Source: an uncultured bacterium
GTDB lineage: Bacteria; Verrucomicrobiota; Kiritimatiellia; RFP12; UBA1067
DNA length: 50,278 nt
Assembly (NCBI GenBank): GCA_902775595.1
Contig: CACYNF010000006.1
Location: 1-50,278 of the forward strand
Reading direction: 5' to 3'
Shown: positions 25,213-33,029 of the stretch, piece after piece
Position numbering within the stretch: the first letter of the stretch is position 1
How the letters are laid out: each line of letters opens with the position of its first letter
Translations under genes and position numbers: made by a program
Notes under the pieces: model-generated
Seen by the model: the letters and a program-made list of their open reading frames with translations, nothing else
The model's database searches: none
Told to the model about the DNA's origin: nothing

Positions 25213-26673
25213 CTACGCCATCGGCTTGAGGAACTTCTTATAGTCGAGCCCTGCCGCCTTGAGTGATAGCGAAAGGTCGAAACGTCCGCGCGCGAAAGGC
25301 ACGAGCATCTTGTCCGCCGTGGCGTCGCCGGTCGTCTCCTTCGCGGCATCCCACGAGAGTCTCCCTTCCGACTTGCCGCGGCCGACCTCCATGCACATGC
25401 GGCCAAGCGAGCAGAACGCCGTCGACCTGTGCGCACCCTCCGCGTCGCACACCGTGTACTGCGGGTCTTCGCGCGCGACCGCCTCGAGGAAGTTGAGGAA
25501 GTGGTCGGAATCGCGCAGGAATCTCTCGTCGCCGTGCGCAAGAACGTCGTCCTTGACTTCAGAAGGCTTGAGATCCGCGAGAAGCGAAGGCTTCGACGCC
25601 TCGATGGGCCCAAGCTGCCCGGGCGCGACCTTCGGGTCGGGATCGCTCGGCGTGACCTTCATGGCGCCGCGCGTGCACCAGAGCCAGTCGCCGTTCTCGC
25701 CGATGAACTTGACCCCCATCTGGAACTTGTTGTTGACGTGCACGTCCGTGCCGCCGCAGTCGTAGTGGAGATCGTACGTCGTGTGGACGTTCCAGAGCTT
25801 GTTGCCCGAAAGATCCATCCACTCGCAGGTGCCGCGCACCGACGACGGATCGCAGCCAAGCCCCCACGCCGTGATGTCGAGGTGGTGCGCACCCCAGTTT
25901 GTGATCATGCCCCAGCCGTACGGCGCAAGCTGAATCCAGCCTGGGCGGTCTCCGATGTGCTTGATGTCGCGGTTGTGGCAACGCGTCCAGTTGTACGGAA
26001 CAGCCGGGTCTGTCGGGCCGAGCCACGCGTCGTAGTTGAACGTCGCAGGAACGGGCTCCGGCCGGCGGTCGCCGCCTGAACGGTCGCATCCGATGCCGAC
26101 TTCGACGCGCGCAACCTTGCCGAGACGCCCGTTGCGGACGAGGTTGACGACTTTGCGGAACTGCGGGCACGAGCGCTGCCACGCGCCGACCTGCACGACA
26201 AGGCCCTTCGCCTTCGCGACATTGGCGACGACGCGGCCTTCCTGGATCGTCTGCGCAAACGGCTTCTGCAGAAAGATGTGCTTCCCCGCGAGCAGGCAGT
26301 CCGTCGCCACGATCGCGTGCTGGTGGTCGGGAATGCACAGGAGGACTGCGTCAATCGACTTGTCCGCAAGCATCTCGCGGTAGTCGCCGTAGGTCTTGAC
26401 TTCCTGGACGATGCCCTTCTTCGCGTAGCGCTCCTCGATCACCTTCTTGCCGTAGGCCGCGCGCTCGGCGTCGTACTCCGCGACTGCGGTCACGACGCAG
26501 CGGTCGGTGAACTGCTGAACGCCAGGGACGTCCATCGTGTGCGCGATGCGGCCGTAGCCGACGACGCCGATGTTGATTTTCCGGTTCGCGAAGAAACCAT
26601 GCGCGCAACCGCTGAAAAGAACCGGTGCCGCGCCTCCTGCGGCGATTCCGGCGATAAACTGCCTTCTATTCAT
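25213..26673 (-). CDS. Exported Gfo/Idh/MocA-family oxidoreductase
   Basis: A 486-residue NAD(P)-dependent sugar oxidoreductase. The N-terminus NRRQFIAGIAAGGAAPVLFSGC reads as a Tat signal (RR motif) ending in a possible lipobox cysteine, so the folded, cofactor-loaded protein is probably exported. The Rossmann motif is INIGVVGYGRIAHT, and the family EKP motif appears as LQKPFAQTI with its lysine kept. WGAHHLDITAWGLG is the usual active-site helix. Good Shine-Dalgarno (AAGGAG). Next to the DUF1080 fusion, it is a candidate for the C3 oxidation that starts the 3-keto-glycoside pathway. GH109-type glycosidase activity is an alternative. Confidence 0.85.
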   Translation of the reverse strand: MNRRQFIAGIAAGGAAPVLFSGCAHGFFANRKINIGVVGYGRIAHTMDVPGVQQFTDRCVVTAVAEYDAERAAYGKKVIEERYAKKGIVQEVKTYGDYREMLADKSIDAVLLCIPDHQHAIVATDCLLAGKHIFLQKPFAQTIQEGRVVANVAKAKGLVVQVGAWQRSCPQFRKVVNLVRNGRLGKVARVEVGIGCDRSGGDRRPEPVPATFNYDAWLGPTDPAVPYNWTRCHNRDIKHIGDRPGWIQLAPYGWGMITNWGAHHLDITAWGLGCDPSSVRGTCEWMDLSGNKLWNVHTTYDLHYDCGGTDVHVNNKFQMGVKFIGENGDWLWCTRGAMKVTPSDPDPKVAPGQLGPIEASKPSLLADLKPSEVKDDVLAHGDERFLRDSDHFLNFLEAVAREDPQYTVCDAEGAHRSTAFCSLGRMCMEVGRGKSEGRLSWDAAKETTGDATADKMLVPFARGRFDLSLSLKAAGLDYKKFLKPMA

Positions 26674-26720
26674 TTCCGATGCTCCTTATGGTGTAAGACT
26701 ATCTGGGTGAATCAACTCCC

Positions 26721-28952
26721 TCATTTCGTCATCACGACCGGCTTTATTTCGCCCTTCTCGTCGAAGTACATTCTGTCGAGGCATGTGACGCGGTGGTTCG
26801 GCGAGAGAGACGGAATCGGACGCCTGTGGTAGCAGATATACCACTCGTCGGTCCCCGGGATGTTCAGAACTGAGTGGTGCCCTGCGCCGGTCGCCAGCGG
26901 GCGCTGCGAGCTGAGCACCCTGCCCTTGAACTCGAACGGACCGAACGGCGAATCGCCCACGCTGTAGTTGACGCAGTAGGAGTCGAGCGTCCATACTCCG
27001 CTCGAGTACATGAAATACCACTTGCCCCTGCGCTCGAACATTACCGACCCCTCGACGTAGTCCGTCGGCGTCATGTCGCGCCATATCGTGCCCTTGTCGT
27101 CAAGCGGAAGAAGCGACTTGAAGTCGGGCGCGAGCTTGACGAGGTTGCAACGACCCCAGCCGCCGTAGATCATGTACCACTCGCCCTTGTACTTGAAGAC
27201 ATACTGGTCGATCGGCTGCGCGCCGTTCCAGAACTGGTCGATGAGGGGCTTGCCGATAAGGTCGCGGTACGGGCCCTCCGGCTTGTCTGCGACTGCGACA
27301 CCGATGCCGCCATACTTCATGTCGCCGAATGCGCGGACGACAGTCCCCGTGCGGGAGTCGTCGACGGGATACGTGTCGTTCGCGGAGAAGAAGAGGTAGT
27401 ACTTGCCGTCCTTCTCGTGCGCGTCGGGCGCCCACATGCAGCGGCGCGCCCACTTGACGTCCTTCGCGTCGAGCGCCTTCGGGTGCTTCGTCCAGGTCGC
27501 GAGGTCCTTCGACGAGAACACGTCGAGGAAAAGCTGATCGTTGTAGCCATGGGAGTACGTCGGGAAAATCCAGTACGTGTCGCCGTAGAGACGAATCTGC
27601 GGATCGGCGTACCAGCCGTCGAGGATCGGGTTCCTCCATGCGTGGCCGCCGTCAGCGCGAAGACGCGCCGTCGCCCAGCGCCCGAGCTCTTCGTAGAATT
27701 TCCCGAAGCACGAGTGCGTCATGCCGATGCCGTGGACGATCGCCTTGTCCTCGACCTTGATCTCGTTGTACGCGGCGTACACGGCGCACGGCGGGCACGT
27801 CGTGTCAGAGAAGCCGACGGCCACCCTCACGGGGCACTTGATGCGCGACGCAAAGTTCGCGCCGTCGAAATAAGGAGCCCACTTCTCCGCGGCGGCGCGA
27901 CGCTCTGGCGTTGACGAGTTGTTCTCGACGATCTTCGGCCAGCCGCTCTCGCGGCCCGCGAGATAGCCCATCGTATCGGTAATAGCCGGAACATAAAACG
28001 CCGCGCGGGTGAATCGGTGGTTTAGCCCGCAGAGGTAGAAGCCAAAGCCGCCGCCCTGCGAAGTTCCCTGGTACGAGAAACTGGCCTCTTCGACCGGGAA
28101 CGAGGACGCGATCCAGTCGACCGCGCGGTCGATGCCGAGAATCACGGGATAATAGAAATATTCCTCGCGCGACTCGGTAATGCCCGACGACGCATAGCCG
28201 CAGGAATACTTCGATTTGCAAGCATCGTTGAGCGAGTCGTACTTCTTTTGGAGCCTCTTCTCCTTCCACTTCCAGTCCATCGGCCAGTCGTATACCGCGA
28301 ACTGGGCGCAAATCGCGTCGGGGCTGCCCTGCATGTCGTTCGTCCAGTTTCCGAAACCCGCCGCATTGACTCCGATTCGGACGGAGAAAGGCCCCTTCGG
28401 CTTGTCCTTCGGCACCGAGAGGAAACCGTAGACCCTGCGGCCGAACGTCGCGAACGAGATGCGGTAGAAGTCGAACTTGTCTGTCGAGCGCTCCGCGACG
28501 AAATCCATGCGGAGATCAAGCGGGACCTCCGCAGCGAGCTTCTTCTTCGCCTCCGCCCAGAACTCGTCGAAGTCTGCAGGCGATGGGCTGCCCTTCTTTA
28601 TCTTCTCCGGCTCGAACGCGGCGCCAAAGACGAACGCCTCGCTTTTCGTACGCGGAAGCGTAAGCCGCAGAAAGCCAGGGCTATCGAGCGTTCCCGAAAC
28701 CGAGAACTTCGACCCCTTGGCGATTTCAACAGTCTCCTTCGCGATGGCCTTCGGTCCGAAGTTGTCGAGCGTCACTTCCTGCTTCGCGGCATCGCTGCAC
28801 AGATTCGCCGTGTCGAGCACGGTCACGGTAAAGGTCGCCGTCTCGCCGCAGCGATATACGCATCCGGGCTTGTCCATCTCGACCTTGTAGGTTGCCGCAA
28901 GCGCAGAGAGCGTGGCGAAGACCGAAAGCGCAGCGAAAAGACGTTTCACCAT
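26721..28952 (-). CDS. CE7 acetyl xylan esterase fused to GH43
   Basis: A 743-residue exported protein (signal peptide 1-20) combining two glycan enzymes. Residues about 120-435 are a carbohydrate esterase 7 alpha/beta-hydrolase: Ser298 in GTSQGGG, Asp383 in GFSDTTCPP and His413 in GMTHSC form the triad. Residues about 437-743 are a five-bladed GH43 propeller: Asp450 in WYADPQ is the base, Asp510 in MWAPD the pKa modulator and Glu634 in VEGSVMF the acid. It would remove acetyl groups and arabinosyl or xylosyl units from the same substrate. It begins 3 nt after the aldolase stop, so the two are co-expressed. Confidence 0.9.
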   Translation of the reverse strand: MVKRLFAALSVFATLSALAATYKVEMDKPGCVYRCGETATFTVTVLDTANLCSDAAKQEVTLDNFGPKAIAKETVEIAKGSKFSVSGTLDSPGFLRLTLPRTKSEAFVFGAAFEPEKIKKGSPSPADFDEFWAEAKKKLAAEVPLDLRMDFVAERSTDKFDFYRISFATFGRRVYGFLSVPKDKPKGPFSVRIGVNAAGFGNWTNDMQGSPDAICAQFAVYDWPMDWKWKEKRLQKKYDSLNDACKSKYSCGYASSGITESREEYFYYPVILGIDRAVDWIASSFPVEEASFSYQGTSQGGGFGFYLCGLNHRFTRAAFYVPAITDTMGYLAGRESGWPKIVENNSSTPERRAAAEKWAPYFDGANFASRIKCPVRVAVGFSDTTCPPCAVYAAYNEIKVEDKAIVHGIGMTHSCFGKFYEELGRWATARLRADGGHAWRNPILDGWYADPQIRLYGDTYWIFPTYSHGYNDQLFLDVFSSKDLATWTKHPKALDAKDVKWARRCMWAPDAHEKDGKYYLFFSANDTYPVDDSRTGTVVRAFGDMKYGGIGVAVADKPEGPYRDLIGKPLIDQFWNGAQPIDQYVFKYKGEWYMIYGGWGRCNLVKLAPDFKSLLPLDDKGTIWRDMTPTDYVEGSVMFERRGKWYFMYSSGVWTLDSYCVNYSVGDSPFGPFEFKGRVLSSQRPLATGAGHHSVLNIPGTDEWYICYHRRPIPSLSPNHRVTCLDRMYFDEKGEIKPVVMTK

Positions 28953-28955
28953 AGT

Positions 28956-29768
28956 CTACTTCGCCTTCATCGTGTAGCCGTTGAAGCGGTGGGTGTTGTA
29001 GAGCTTCTGCCCCTTGACGACCGAAAGACCCATGGCCTTGCGGATCGCGACGATGTCCTCCACGAACTTCGGCGCGAGCTGGTTGACCTTTCCGCCGTGC
29101 CCCGAGGCGAGGAGAAGCACCTGACAGTAGGCGTCGGCGTTCTCGGCGAACCACTCCGCCTCCTCGATGTCGCGCCCGCCGCAGACGATGCCGTGGTTGG
29201 CCATGAAGACGACGTTGGACTTCTTCGCCGCCTCGGCGACCGTCTTCGCGACTTCGTCCGTGCCGGGCGTCGCGTAGGGCGCGAGCGGAATCTGCGAAAG
29301 GAAAATGTCGGCCTCGGGGTTGATTCCGTTAGGAGGCACGAGCCCCGCAAAGAGGAAAGCGTTGCAGTGCGGTGGATGGCAGTGCATGCACGCGTTCATG
29401 CCAGTCGCCTTCATCATCGCGATGTGGACCTTGACCTCGCTCGTGCGCGGGCGGTAGCCGCACAGCTGCCCGGCCGCCATGTCGACGAGGCAGATGTCCT
29501 CGCGCTTCATGAAGCCCTTGCAGCAGAGCGTAGGAGAGCAGAGGACAAGATCCTCTCCGACGCGGACGGAGAGGTTGCCGCCGTTGCCGTCGGTATATCC
29601 CTTGTTGTAGATGCGCCTGCCCATTTCGCAGATCTGGTCCTTGACCTTGTTGATCGCGGGGGAGTTGAAAAACTTGTCGAGCTCCTTGCGGGTCTTCGGC
29701 TGCGGACCGTTCTTCCAGTCGTAGGCACGTTCGACGAGCGGAGGGTTGATGTAGAGTTTCTTGTCCAT
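28956..29768 (-). CDS. Class II aldolase (rhamnulose-/fuculose-1-phosphate aldolase type)
   Basis: A 270-residue zinc aldolase of the class II aldolase/adducin family, which splits deoxy-ketose 1-phosphates into dihydroxyacetone phosphate and lactaldehyde. Zinc ligands are in MHCHPPHCNAF and ANHGIV; GNGGNLSVRV is the phosphate-binding turn and the catalytic acid is expected downstream of CHPPHC. The start MDKKLYIN is chosen because the predicted transcript begins about 4 nt before it; a longer frame would extend through the promoter. With the rhamnulokinase at 11379, rhamnose is the likely sugar, but fucose cannot be excluded. First gene of a four-gene operon. Confidence 0.85.
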   Translation of the reverse strand: MDKKLYINPPLVERAYDWKNGPQPKTRKELDKFFNSPAINKVKDQICEMGRRIYNKGYTDGNGGNLSVRVGEDLVLCSPTLCCKGFMKREDICLVDMAAGQLCGYRPRTSEVKVHIAMMKATGMNACMHCHPPHCNAFLFAGLVPPNGINPEADIFLSQIPLAPYATPGTDEVAKTVAEAAKKSNVVFMANHGIVCGGRDIEEAEWFAENADAYCQVLLLASGHGGKVNQLAPKFVEDIVAIRKAMGLSVVKGQKLYNTHRFNGYTMKAK

Positions 29769-29778
29769 AAGTGATTGT

Positions 29779-29787
29779 ATTATACCA
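29779..29787 (-). promoter_or_regulatory. Extended -10 promoter of the aldolase operon
   Basis: TGGTATAAT, hexamer 29779-29784, minus strand. A start 7 nt on leaves about 4 nt before the ATG and no room for a Shine-Dalgarno. The shared palindrome is not present here. Confidence 0.5.
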
Positions 29788-29844
29788 AAATCTGCGGCAG
29801 TTTTGTCGCAAGTGTTCCAGCCCGCGAACACACGGTTTTTGTTT

Positions 29845-29874
29845 TTGCATGCTGCGCACGTGAAATGCTACAAT
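29845..29874 (+). promoter_or_regulatory. Sigma-70 promoter of the 5-formyl-THF cyclo-ligase fusion gene
   Basis: TTGCAT (29845-29850), an 18-nt spacer and TACAAT (29869-29874). The predicted start is 29881, one base before the GTG start codon, so the mRNA is predicted leaderless. Divergent from the aldolase promoter, 60-95 bp away. Confidence 0.65.
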
Positions 29875-29881
29875 ACCCGCC

Positions 29882-31546
29882 GTGGAAGAGCAACCAGAGA
29901 CAAAAGACGACATCAGACGGCGGATGCGCACAATCCGCAGGGCGCTTACGCCCGAAGAGCGCGAGCGCGCGTCAAAGGTCATTTGCGCCAAGCTGATCAA
30001 CGACGACCTCATTTCGGTCGCCGTCGATCCGTTTGAGGGCGGAGGCGCAGTCGCGGTATACCTCGCCTCGCCAGATGAGATCGACCTTTCGGAATTCATC
30101 CTCGAGATGCTCGACCTAGGAGTCAAGGTAGTCGCGCCGCGCTGGAACGGCGAGACCTACGAACTTGCGAAGTTGAAGAGTCTTTCCGGAAGCGGCCTCA
30201 GACGCGGGCCAATGAACATCCTCGAACCTGCAGAGGCGGAAATAGTCAAGCCCTCGGAAGTCGCCGTCTGGATCGTCCCCGGACTCGCCTTCACAATCAT
30301 GGGCGACCGCCTCGGCTACGGAGGCGGCTGGTACGACCGACTGATGGCTGGCGCCAAGGGATCGTTCAAGATCGGCGTCGCCTACGAATTCCAGATCGTC
30401 AAGAACCTGCCGCACGAGCCACACGACATCCCGCTGATTCGCATAGTGACAGACGACCTCTCCGACAGGCATGTGGAATTCACCGAAACCGAGGACGGAT
30501 TTCGCGCATCCGTGTCAATCGGCGCACAGACTATGCGCCGCGTTTTGTTCATATTGTCGCTCCTCGGCATCTGCCTGTTTCCTTTCATGCTGCGGTTCGC
30601 CGTGGGCTTCACGCACGGGAAGATTGCGATGCCGATGTGGATCTGGATCACGTCGCTTGTTGCAATGGCAGTGGCGATTCTTGCCTCCGCCATCGCGCTG
30701 CTGTATATCTTGGGCGGGCCCGAGACGGCTGAAATCGAGGTCAAGGGAGAGGAAGGCGTCTGCCGCAGGCGGTTCCTTGGGCTGATTCCCCATCGCACAA
30801 TCCGTTTCCGCTGGAGTCCGTGGTCAAAAGCCCGCCCATATGGATACAGCTTTTATTCCGCACCGAGGAACACAATGCTTTCGATCGTTGAAGGCAGTGT
30901 TGAGCGATGCCTGTTCAGGACATATAGTCAAACAAGTCTCGAGCTGTCGATTCTCATGAACCTGTCCCATCGTATCGACCAGCCCCAGGAGACGACTTCT
31001 GCCGAAGCAATTCTTGCCGTTCTGCCGCGCGGAATGCGCATCATCCGCGACGGCGATTCGGAGACGATGGAAGCGAAGGTTCATTCGCTGACTGGCCTTG
31101 GCTCGGCGCTTGGATGCTGCGGCTTGCTGGGGCTTGTCGCGTCTACTGTCTTTTTGTGGTTGTCGGACTGGACAATCTCCTTGTCGGCCACTGCGCCATT
31201 GCTCAACTGGCTTTCGGCGTTGTCAGTCGTTTTCATTGCCCTTGTGCCAATCGTCTGGACGGCGCTCTTCCTTGCCGTCGGCTATCATGCGCTTTGGACG
31301 CTTTTCGGCAGGCACAGACTGACGGTCGCGGGCGCGAACTGCGAATACGAGGCACGGCTTGGACCACGCGTCAAACGAAAAAGCTTTGTGCTGAGCAGCG
31401 GCTCCCATGCGACATCGTATCCTGGCAACTCGCTCTGCGTCACCGCCGCAGACGGCGAACACCACTACTGCTTCGACAATTTGCCGCCCCGCTGCTACCT
31501 TCCGCTGACCGTCTTCGTCAGAAAACACGCCTTAAAACTTGCATAG
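29882..31546 (+). CDS. 5-formyltetrahydrofolate cyclo-ligase fused to a membrane domain
   Basis: A 554-residue protein and the only plus-strand gene. Residues 1-205 are a 5-formyl-THF cyclo-ligase, which converts 5-formyl-THF to 5,10-methenyl-THF with ATP. The N-terminal basic helix KDDIRRRMRTIRRALTPEER, the VWIVPGLAFT strand and the signature DRLGYGGGWYDRLMA are visible. From about 218 a second part follows with four hydrophobic segments (about 222-242, 252-275, 395-415 and 425-455), two on either side of a soluble block. The reading frame is continuous, so this is a true fusion unless a sequencing error hides a stop. GTG start, no ribosome site. The membrane part is not recognised. Confidence 0.75.
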   Translation: MEEQPETKDDIRRRMRTIRRALTPEERERASKVICAKLINDDLISVAVDPFEGGGAVAVYLASPDEIDLSEFILEMLDLGVKVVAPRWNGETYELAKLKSLSGSGLRRGPMNILEPAEAEIVKPSEVAVWIVPGLAFTIMGDRLGYGGGWYDRLMAGAKGSFKIGVAYEFQIVKNLPHEPHDIPLIRIVTDDLSDRHVEFTETEDGFRASVSIGAQTMRRVLFILSLLGICLFPFMLRFAVGFTHGKIAMPMWIWITSLVAMAVAILASAIALLYILGGPETAEIEVKGEEGVCRRRFLGLIPHRTIRFRWSPWSKARPYGYSFYSAPRNTMLSIVEGSVERCLFRTYSQTSLELSILMNLSHRIDQPQETTSAEAILAVLPRGMRIIRDGDSETMEAKVHSLTGLGSALGCCGLLGLVASTVFLWLSDWTISLSATAPLLNWLSALSVVFIALVPIVWTALFLAVGYHALWTLFGRHRLTVAGANCEYEARLGPRVKRKSFVLSSGSHATSYPGNSLCVTAADGEHHYCFDNLPPRCYLPLTVFVRKHALKLA

Positions 31547-31621
31547 CCACAAGTCTTAGCCAACCACGGGTCTTTGCCTATTCCACCTTCCCGCGCGCCG
31601 CCTTCCTGGACACCGTCTGCT

Positions 31622-32701
31622 CTAACCCGCCAACCTCGCCGTCTTTTCACCAATCGCCTTCACGAGCCGCCTCCACCACCGCTTTTTCGTCCGCTCCGTA
31701 ATCTCATTCGCGTACTTCTCCCTCCACGCCGCGAGCATGTTCGCGTCCTCCACCCGCTCCGGGTCCGTCAGCGCGTCCAACCGCGCCATCAGCGCCGTCG
31801 CGCTCAGGCCGATCCCGTCCACGACTTCCAGCCATATCGCCCGAGCCCTAACGACCGCCAGCTCCGGCACCGCCTCATCCTCTCCTCGTCCCTTTGCGTG
31901 CCCCTTTTCGCGCCCCTCTCCGCGCTTTCCCGCACATCTCTCTCCTCGTTCCTCTGCACAACCCTCTCCGCTCCTCTCTCCTATCCCCCCTGTGGCCTCG
32001 CAAGAGCTGCCGCAATCGTCACCCATGGCTTCGTCCGCACCGTAATCTCGTTTTGCCCCATCCTTCCGCTCCGCCGCACCCCGCGGCAGCACCACGTCCG
32101 CAGGCGTCGGGTCCGCGAGCTCGACGACCTGCTTCAGTTTCTTCGCCGCGGCCTTGTAACGCATCGCGGTCGTGTACTTCTCGTAGATTTCCGGCAGGTT
32201 GTCGCAGAGCCAGCCCTTTATCCCGGGGTTGCGGCCTATTATCACCCCGTCCTCGTTGCGCCTCAGCGAGTTGTCGAGGTAGCACTCGAGATCCTCCAGC
32301 ATGCTCCCGAAACTGATCGCCGCCTCGTGCGAGTCCCTGCGGTGCTTCCACGCCTCGAGAATAGCCTCCCGCGTCGGGCAAGTGTTTGTCGTCGCCCGCG
32401 CGCGGATCTTCCGCCGCTCGGCCGCAAGCGCGCGGCGCCTTTCGTTCTCCGCCTCGTAGTACCTGGGGCGCCTCTCCGCGGCCTTCAGCCTCGCTACGCG
32501 GCGGGAGCAACATCTGCGCTGAGCGTCGAGGCACATCCACCAGTATTCGCCGCGGGTGAGGTACTCGAAAACGTCCCACGCGCGGATGATCCCGTATGGG
32601 CCGCAGCCCATCGGACGGTTCATGTAGTCCTCGAAGTCGCCCAGCCTCGGCCTCTCGTCGCCAAGCTCAGCCCACATCTTCACTGTCTTTGCACGCTTCA
32701 T
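31622..32701 (-). CDS. Orphan basic protein with low-complexity segment
   Basis: A 359-residue protein I do not recognise. The first 200 residues are helical and strongly basic with aromatic motifs (MKRAKTVKMWAEL, YMNRPMGCGPYGIIRAWDVFEYL, EYWWMCLDAQRRCC). Residues about 235-280 are a Gly/Glu/Arg/Lys-rich low-complexity stretch (GERCAGKRGEGREKGHAKGR). The tail is helical and ends KKRWWRRLVKAIGEKTA. No signal peptide. The start at 32701 is chosen over ATGs three and twelve codons upstream because TATGAT lies 7 nt before it. Nucleic-acid binding is plausible from charge alone. It stands alone, convergent with the cyclo-ligase gene. Confidence 0.65.
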   Translation of the reverse strand: MKRAKTVKMWAELGDERPRLGDFEDYMNRPMGCGPYGIIRAWDVFEYLTRGEYWWMCLDAQRRCCSRRVARLKAAERRPRYYEAENERRRALAAERRKIRARATTNTCPTREAILEAWKHRRDSHEAAISFGSMLEDLECYLDNSLRRNEDGVIIGRNPGIKGWLCDNLPEIYEKYTTAMRYKAAAKKLKQVVELADPTPADVVLPRGAAERKDGAKRDYGADEAMGDDCGSSCEATGGIGERSGEGCAEERGERCAGKRGEGREKGHAKGRGEDEAVPELAVVRARAIWLEVVDGIGLSATALMARLDALTDPERVEDANMLAAWREKYANEITERTKKRWWRRLVKAIGEKTARLAG

Positions 32702-32708
32702 GCCGGAC

Positions 32709-32717
32709 ATCATACCA
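32709..32717 (-). promoter_or_regulatory. Extended -10 promoter of the orphan gene
   Basis: TGGTATGAT, hexamer 32709-32714. The predicted start is one base before the ATG at 32701, again leaderless. Confidence 0.5.
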
Positions 32718-32737
32718 AACCCCCAACGAGAAGGCAA

Positions 32738-33029
32738 CGATAAAATGAGATTACGGTGCGGACGAAATACAACTGTAATCTAATATCGCTGATTTTCTGT
32801 CCCTGCTAATCCTCCCTTTGCTCAGAGAGACCAATGCTGAACTACCGCTAACTCAGTCGAGCAGAAACTGAGCCGCAAATCAAAAACTTAATCTTCGCTA
32901 TCTCAGCCGACTAATACTGATTCACCACTCTCTCAGCAAGGATGAAAACAGCCGCAACGGCTTCGCAGAGGTTCTGAACGACAATCATGGACCGAGCGGA
33001 CATGGAGAACTTTGCGCAAAACAAATCTT
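32738..33029. other. Gap of about 290 bp holding degenerate inverted repeats
   Basis: No convincing gene. The stretch is less GC-rich than its neighbours. A 61-codon minus frame here (32911-33096) lacks family features and overlaps the Ogt-like gene. The repeats at 32821-32936 are described separately. No clear terminator or promoter is seen. Confidence 0.5.
32821..32936. repeat. Array of CTCAG...CTGA inverted repeats
   Basis: CTCAG occurs at 32821, 32852, 32902 and 32932. The first three are each followed 10-11 nt later by CTGA, giving short inverted repeats (perfect CTCAG/CTGAG in the second). Spacing is about 30 bp except for one 50-bp step. The units are too short and degenerate for a CRISPR array. 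A binding-site cluster or decayed repeat is possible. Confidence 0.4.

Noticed and set aside
11379..29768. A Bacteroides-type polysaccharide utilisation locus
   Set aside because: No SusC/SusD pair, TonB-dependent receptor, or hybrid two-component/ECF regulator is present; the cluster is glycan-related but of another design.
28956..29831. A 21-codon upstream extension of the aldolase
   Set aside because: It would read through the TGGTATAAT promoter; the conserved protein begins at MDKKLYIN.
32821..32936. CRISPR array
   Set aside because: Units are short, degenerate inverted repeats with unequal spacing; no cas genes are nearby.
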